Below, piece after piece: positions 12,301-21,300 of a stretch of 64,000 bases of DNA. Numbering within the stretch: the stretch's first letter is position 1; each line of letters begins with the position of its first letter. The notes under the pieces are model-generated. The model saw only the letters and a list, made by a program, of their open reading frames with translations, was not told where the DNA came from and ran no database searches. The stretch lies in NCBI GenBank assembly GCA_934047225.1, contig OW204011.1:14272339-14336338 (forward strand), written 5' to 3'. Made by a program: the position numbers and the translations under genes. The stretch is from Ypsolopha sequella (Eukaryota; Arthropoda; Insecta; Lepidoptera; Ypsolophidae).

Positions 12301-15300
12301 GGAGCGAGGATCAATAAAATCTTTGAATGCGGTTTGGACTGCCCCATCGGAATTGAATTTCTTTTTCTTGCAAGAAATGGTCCAAATAACTGATCTTAAC
12401 GTAATGCAGGCCCTAATTGGCATAGATTAAATTATTTTAAGGTGTGTTAATTTGAAAACCATTTCGAGATTTAGGTTTAAAAAGCCGTATTTTCGAAGTT
12501 TTGGTCTAAAAAACCTCATGATGATGAATATTTTTACGAAAAAGCTGCAACTTCCATTTGCCCTTGTGTGACGTCACTTGATTAATGGCTGTTTAGAAAT
12601 GTATCCTTTGCTATCAAGATAAATTTATAATAATTTGCTTCAGACTAATTTGACAGCTAGATGACAGATGAGTAGACAGACAGAGACAGACCACTTTTTT
12701 TATAAGCAATCACACATCACAATCAGTATAAGTCTAAAATTCTCAAGTGACAAGGTCATCGGACAATTCTTTAAAAAATCATAAAAAAATAATGGTCAAT
12801 ATGTATAGCAAAATAATGAAAACCATGTCCTAAAAAATACGTAAATTCTCCGAAAAAAATTAAAAATTAAATCTTTTAAAAATTAAGCTATGGGAATTGT
12901 CTTACATTTTAAAAATAATTGTAATTATCAACGTAAAAATGGTTTTTGAATGTAACACGCGCTTTTCGAAAGCGCGCGATTCTTCGGTTGTTGTAACTCC
13001 CACGGCTCAGAGCTAGGGTTGCCAACTCTCGTAGGAAATAACCCGGTAGATTTGAGCAAATTAAATGAGAGCCGGTAATATTTGTTAATTTTTTAATTTG
13101 CTTTGTTTTGTGTAAGCTTCTAATATTTTTCGGTTTTTGAGCACATAATCATAAAAGATTTACAGACATGAAAAGTCTAAATTTATTTCGCGCGATTTAT
13201 CTATTACGATAATGACATTAATTACTTCATTTTGAAAATCTGGAGAATTTATTGCATCCCGGGAGCTCGGGAGGTTGAACAACATTCCGGATGGGTTATT
13301 ACGTATCTTGCAAACAGTAAGCAATCGACAAAAATTGTGCAATTAATGTGTCAAAACTTTTGACTCAAAAGTTACTTTTCTTATTAATTTATTTATTTAT
13401 TTTATTTTATTTTATTGTTATTACAAAAACCACAGCCTTAAACATTTATAATCGTAGCTAATAACATCAAAACTTATGCCAATTACGGTTTTACATTTTC
13501 TACAATAATACATTTAAAACTAACTTCATAGACCAAGAGGAAAAAATACATACATTTATATACAGAAAAATAGTAATATTGAAAAGTTAGCGGCGTAGGA
13601 TGTCAGAGTAAAAGTATGTGTATGTGTTTGTATGGTAGGGTAGGGAACTTAGGGCGTAAGGGCCTTACTATTGCCAAATGGGTACTTTCTAAAGCCTACT
13701 CCTCGTTTATGGCCAAACCAAAAATAATGAAAAAATGTATTATGAATAATCAACTCTTAGACAACATATGCAACAGTTTTCTTTTTCATACCACCAAAAC
13801 TTCTACATGAATTTTTTTTTTTACTGAATGGTGTTTTTTGACCTCAAATTCCCTACTGCTCCTGAGTTGCTTGGCCGATTGAATTCATCTATGCTTTGAT
13901 AAATAGATAAACTTTATAGATATAAACATAACATAAGATTATTCAATCGAGTAATCACGTCCAAGTGAAAAGTATAATTTTCTCCTATTTCGCCCTCTCA
14001 AGGACGCAGCGAGCGTCGTAACAGCCATTATGCATTGCGCGCTGATATGAACGTTATTTCAATGTCGTTTCCGTTGATATTTGTAGTGACAAATATCGAG
14101 CTGCTAATTTGGCAATGGTAATCGCCTTAAGAAAGTGACTTTTGACACAGCAACTGCGCAATTTTTGTCGATTGCTTATTGTTTGCAAGATACGTAATAA
14201 CCCTGCCGGTGTCTCCCGGGCATTCCGGGAGGGTTGGGAACCCTACGAAACGTCATAAAGTTCAGCCCTTCTTGATGCAAAATGAGTGCTTAATGTCAGG
14301 TGTGTACGCCTAGAATAGGAGCTTCTATAACAATTTATTCAAAATAACCAGTAGACTTACAATTTGTCAGTGTTGAGCGGCAAGTCCTTAGGTGGCGCGC
14401 GCAGGCCGGCGCGTGCGCACGTGACCGCCACCGAGCGGGGGGATCCCTCGCACGCACAGGAGGCGGGGCACACGGCCACTGCGCCGCACGACAGGGGGGA
14501 CTCTTCGCCCGCTGGGGGGGAAGGGGGAGATACATTTTATGCCATTTACTACCTCTCTAAAACAATTACACAAATGGAGTAGACTTTATTGCCTTTTCAC
14601 AGAGGTGATTATTGGTTGGCACATTTCTCTAATTGTCTTGGACAAATAAGTCAAACTGCTAGTTCCAAGGGCGAAACAGATTAGGAAAAAACCTTTACAG
14701 TTTCGCTCAAAGTGGTCGCTTATTAATATGTGATACTCACGTTTACACTTGAAATTCTCCTCTCTTAGAGCATCAATCCTCTTCCGCGCCAACCTTTTTG
14801 GAGCGTCGCATTTGGCTCCAGAAGTTTCAATGGGATTCTTCCGAAGGTACGCTGCCAACCATCGCAACGAGCAGTCACATGAGAACGGATTGCGACCTAA
14901 ATGCCTGAGAAACATGGTTCAGTTTAGATTGAAAATAAATACAAGTATATGCAAGCGTTGCTGTGGTTCTGCTACTCAACAACAGATGGCGCGCTAGTAA
15001 CCGTTCAAAAATGGAATACAATCAAAATATTTTTGGAATAGGGTTTATTTTAGATTGAGAACGTTTTAAACAGCGTGCAAATAGTTCTGTTTTCAACAGT
15101 AGATGGCGGTACGTAACACGCTCAGGCTTTTTGCGACCTAATTTTTAAGAGAACACAGTTTATTTTTAGATAAAATCCTAATGAAACTTATGATATTATA
15201 CTTACAGTGTCTGTATTCCAGTGAGAGCGTCAAAAGTTCCGTTTGGTATAGACCTTATATTGTTGTCGTACAGAGACCTGGGAATACACACAAATACACA

Positions 15301-18300
15301 TATTTAGGATTATTTCAATGTCAATAATAGGCTATTTAGAAGGTTGCAGGCAGTAGCCAATAAGACACAATTACTTAATTCGCTTCTCAACCTAGCGCTA
15401 CATATCGCGGCGGGGGAAAGACAGGCTGGTCCGGCGAATAATGCTGATGCAACAATGTGTCCCTACATACGCCTTCCTTTTTGAAAAAATAATTTTTATG
15501 CATGAAAAAAATTTAGTCTCGAAACAAACTCCCAAACAACAATTACCTTATGATAACGATCCGGCGCCAATGGTCTGTAGCCTAAGCATGAAAACATCTC
15601 CGTATTGTTGCGTAGTTGCGTTTGAAACTAAACTTAGGTTGCCATACGCAGTCTTTGCCCATACGTAGCTGTGAGTTCCGCTACTGTCCGCTTGGAGCGG
15701 TATCCCAGATTCTACACGATTTTGATGTAGTTTGAAATTGAAACGCAGCTATACGGAGATGTTTTTATACTTAGGCTACTGGGCTTCGCGTAGACCGGAA
15801 GGCCTGTTGTGTCAATATGATGGTACACGGAATGTGTCCCTACACATATATTCACGACTGTTCCTCAAAGAGATATATAGATGGCATATATTAAATTATG
15901 TTAAGGTGTGTTAATTCGAAAACCATTTCGAGATTTAGGTTTAATGAGCCGTATTTTCGAAGTTTTGGTCTAAGAACCTCATGATGATGAATATTTTTAC
16001 GAAAAGGCTGCAACTTCCATTTGCCCTCGTGTGACCTCACTTGAGTAATGGCTGTTTAGAAATATGTCCTTTGCTATCAAGATAAATTTATAATAATTTG
16101 CTTCAGACTAATTTGACAGCTAGATGACAGATGAGTAGACAGACAGAGACAGACTCCTTTTTTTATAAGCAATCACACATCAGTCCGTTTAATGTCTAAA
16201 ATTCTCAAGTGACGTCATTACGGACAACTCTTTTAAAAAATCATAAAAAATAATGGTAAATTTCTATACCAAAATAATGAAAACTATGACCTAAAACGAC
16301 GTAGATTCTCTGAATAAAAATTTAAAAAAAATCTTTTAAAAGTTAGGCCATGGGAATGCCCACCCGTAAGTATTTAGCCAGCTAGTTTATAACCGTAAAA
16401 ACAATGTTGTTAATACTTACAATAACTTTAAATTCTGCAGATCTCGGAATGTATCCTTCCGTACACAAGTGATTTCATTGGAGTTCAGCAGCCTGAAAGA
16501 GATATACATTTTATATTATAATAAAAACGTAATAAGCCGTTTTTCATGCATGCTAATTTAATTATAAAGATGGCGCGATGGCCATTACATATAGTGTATA
16601 AAAGTAAGACGAGATCTTCCTTAGGCGCACAGCGGCTTTGCTATTATAACCCGTAGACTTACTTTCATAAATTTGAAAATCGCGTGCGCCAATTTTTAAT
16701 AATTTTAGGATTGAAATCGACTAAAATTACAATATTGCATTTAAGTCATTTTTGAACTAACGTTGGTGAGTAAATAAGATTTTCATATTGATAGTGAAAT
16801 ATGACACATAAAAATCAAATGGAATAAAAACAAAACCAAAAAAACACTCAAAAAGAGACTATTTTCAAAAATAAAATCTATCGAACGAAAGTTTTCCAAT
16901 TAGGTAACGCTACTTACAACGTAAAGATAAAGGTTTGAAAAAACATAAAGTATCATATTGATTGCGTCTGTGGTAGATTCAGTACAATCGTTAAAAAACT
17001 GTTCAAAAACTGTTGAAAAAGGAAGGCGTCCTCTAAAGTCCTGGAAAACGGTTCATTGTCGTCACGACATGAATCCCCAAGGGGGTGTCAGGGGCGTTCC
17101 TAAGTGTGAGGTGTGAAATTTAAGTCACATTCCACATCTGCACACCCGATTTTCACCGGTGATGAGCCAGTTTAAGGCGATATGCGAAAAAAATACGGGT
17201 GTTTCTTTTCTGTGTATTTCATGAAATACACGGAAAATTTTAATAAATTTCTGGTATATGCATTTTGACTATGTAATCTGGGGTTTTGAAATTGGAAAAC
17301 ATATTTGGATAAATTTTCCTCGATAGAAATAATTGTTGAAATGAGGTCTTCAAACACACTTTTTCTCCTCGTTTGACGAATAGGAACCATATACAGAACT
17401 CAAACATATTTTATTAGGTGTGTTTCAATAAGATCTAGAGATTTGATATTTGAAATTTTGCTAGCTATTTTAGTTTTTTTAATAAAAATAAAAAACCAAC
17501 TTTTTTCCCTTTTGCCCTGAATCCGCCCCTCTCGCACTGCGCGCGCGATTTTTCGCTTGGAGTGACAGTGACAAAAATAAAATTCGCATAGCCTCTTAAG
17601 AGTATGACATAGCCAAAACAAAAACCAGTTTCGGGCGTGGCTTATTCTATTTTACGATAGCGCGCGGGGGGAAATTCGTCCCGGTCTCTAAGCTCGCGTC
17701 ACCATAGCAAAAATACGAATAGAGTGGACGAGGCAGGGTCAAAAGTAATACGTATTTTATTTTATCTAATTTATTAGTGTATTTCGATCATCGTCACACG
17801 GCATTGGTCCTACTTGCTATCACGTCGGGACGTAAATTTATTATGGTCGGCTAAAAGTGGTTTTTTGAGTGTTTGATTTATCAGTTGACCCTCGGAACAT
17901 TTCAGACACTCCTTTAGAGATACATAATAATATTGTGACGGTTAATTGTCACCATTACTGGTGAGCTGGTTTTACACTTGCGGGAAAATAAATTGGACCA
18001 AAAATTTCTTTACAAAAAATTTTTACTAAAGTTGTTATTACAAAAAGTGGAAACTAACAAATATTCTCAGAAGGAATGCACCACGTCACTATCTATCTCA
18101 CTGTAGCCTATATCAATTATACCTCTCTCATTCAACCACGTTTAACTGCGTTAAATTCGGAGAAGTAGCCCTTAAGGAAAACCTTGTATGAAAATATTTG
18201 TTATCTTTGTAACAAAGAAAAAAAAATAAACAAAGCTGTCGCCACATTGAACAAACACTAAATTATTAATCCTAAAGCGATTAATAATTTAGTGTTTGTT

Positions 18301-21300
18301 AACAAATATTTTCATACAAGGTTTTCCTTAAGGGCTACTTCTCCGAATTTGTAACAAAATATTAAGAAATAATTATAACAAAGAAAAAAAAAAATAAACA
18401 AAGCTGTCGCCACATTGAACAAACACTAAATTATTAATCGCTTTAGAATAGAAAGATATGGTTTTATATTTTTTACATTATTTGTTCTACAGTTCCTTTC
18501 TGTGCTTTCTTTCAAATGCAAAATATTATGTGAAGTGTTGATCTCTATATTTTCATAAGGAGAAAATTTGTATGAAAAAGTTAAACAAAAGGCCATAAAA
18601 ACGTTATAATATGTATATTTTACAGGGCTGTAAATATTAGCATTTATTGATTTTACCCAGAAAAAATTGTCTAGACAAACGGACAGACAGACAAACATAG
18701 GGATAACAAATTAATCCTAAAAGAGTTTCATTGTTTTCATTTTGCGTAACAGAACCTGAACATGTACCGACAGGATTATCTACGATCTAATAATTTTGCC
18801 ATGCACTGTAAATATTTCAAAATAAATTTCTATATTTTAAATGCTTGGCGATTTATCCCAAGTAAGTGTACCTATATAATTTGCAAAAAACTTCACTTAT
18901 TGGACCTGAAATGGTGAGCCAATACTAGAGGGTAATTTCACGAAAAGGTCATTGACCTTTGTTACAGATCTCAGTAAGTATAAGTAAATTAATTTGGGTT
19001 TCAATAACGATCACAAAATTATTCTTTTAGAGTAACATATATTATTTTCCCGCATAAAAGTATGAATTCAATCCAAATTCATTCAGTTTTGTTGTTATGA
19101 CTATGGCACGATGTAGCTAAATCACTCATACGCATATTTTGTTGAGTTTTTAACGGCAGGAATATGATGCTCCTCGAAATATTACTTAATAAAATTAATT
19201 TCAATGTGTTTTGAAGTAGTTTTGGGAGATATTTATAGCTTGCAAAAAAGGGCACAGGTTCCACGTCTTACGGGCGCCAACGCTAGGCGTAGACTGACAA
19301 TATCTTGCTGCCGCTGACTGCATCAGTGGATTTACGTATTTTTGGAAAAAGGGGGTGCTTTTTTTGACCCGAATAACGTGGTATTTGGAAAATGAATAGA
19401 TATCATTCACACTAATTTTATTAAAAAAAAACCAACAAAATCGCGAAAGCGATACCTGAAACAAAATCGATAAGAAGTGTGCAATAGAGGGTTACAAAAA
19501 AATTCATTGACAGTACAAATATGAATCGATTAACGTGGTTTGTGGAAAATGAATACCTTAAAGTTCAACCAAAAACATGTATTTTTTTTATGGCTATACG
19601 TAACCTAACTATTGCAACAAAATCATCCGAAAGCTGACATTTTATTTCTGTTTGTATTTTCGTTCCCCTTAACTTGTCTTCCGAACGCAGACCGTACCCA
19701 AATTATTGTGCACCGCGGGGATTGAATCCACGACCTCGGGGTTAGCGAGCGCTCTTCCACTCGACCACAGAGGCAAAAATCTTATGAGGTATCTTTATAA
19801 GGCAAAACCAAAAAAAAGGGGTTTTTTCGAATCCATTTGCTCCACTATAACGTCATCTACGTATTTCATTTTTGGATAAATGTTTATTGAGTATTTGATT
19901 AAGATTCTCACTGAAGGAAAACGCGATTGGATGAAATTTTCTCGATAGAATTTAATTCCGAAAAGACCTATAAATTGTTTTATTTTTTCCTGTAATTCTG
20001 AAATCCTAACTAATTTCATTGTGAAATTGCATTCAAAATGTGGATATTATGCATTTGTAAAGTCTCCTTGAAAATCTTTTTGACAAAATAGCTTAGTACA
20101 TTTTATATTAATAAAAACCGACTTTTCGCTACTTTTCCACGAATCCGTCCCACTCGCACTGAGGGTTTTTTCACATATGGAGTAATAGGGAAGCTAAAAC
20201 TTTTACGTATCGCCTTATCGCGGTCCGAATCGTGAGCTGGCTATTACATCGTTTGCTAGCTCACAAATCACAGACCATCGCTCACACTTTAATTCACTAA
20301 TGGCTTTTAGCGATGTAATTCTTTTTCGGAACGCAGGGAAATTGGGTATTCATTAATTCATCCCTTCGTTCATTCATTTATTCATTCCTTTATACTTACA
20401 ATAACTGCAAAGAGCCAAGTCCGTGAAAGATTCCCGAAGGAAGGTCCTTTATTTTGTTTCCATATAGAACCCTGAAAATAATATATATATATAAGTAAGA
20501 CTAATAGTACTAACAATGACACATGTATAACTAACAAGTACTCACAGAGAAGTCAGATGAGCGAGCCCGGTGAACGCGTCGGCCGCCAGCCGGGTGATCC
20601 TGTTGTTGGAGAGGTCCACCCGCGCAACGCGCCTCACCGCTGCGAACGCCTGCGCGCCCACCTCGGTGATCTCGTTCTGCTCCAGCCGGCTAGAGCGAGA
20701 CAGGGGATGCGTGTTTTATGTGATTATCTTTGATATACAGTAGAATCCGGATATAACGACGCCTTGACAGATAATAGTACGTCGTACTAACTGGACGACG
20801 CACAAAACGAACTGATATCCCTAAATAGTAAATTGTACAATACCCTAACTTAAGGTTGCGTCTACGTCGTCGAAAACGGTTGCTCGTTTTAAACAGAGTC
20901 GTACTAAGCGGATTTCATTGTATATTTGTTCAGATTTTGTACTAAATATTTATTTTTTAATTCAAATTACTTATAACGCCCGAAAAGCAACACCCAGCCA
21001 AAACAATGCACTCAAAGATGTTTTTATACACAATAGGATTTTATTATGATGTACTGGGTGTCGCCGACGACGTGATAACCGCTGGGGCCGTAAGGCATTG
21101 GAATGGAGACCACGTACAGCAAAGCGCAGTGTAGGCCGCCCTCGTGCCCGCTGGACTGACGATCTGAAGGACGTTGCGGGTGGCGGCTGGATGAGGATGA
21201 CTGAGGATCGTCAAGAGTGGCGTAATATTGGGGAGGCCTATGTCCAGCAGTGGACGAATACGGCCTGATGGATGGATGGATACTGGGTGTTGAGATAAAG

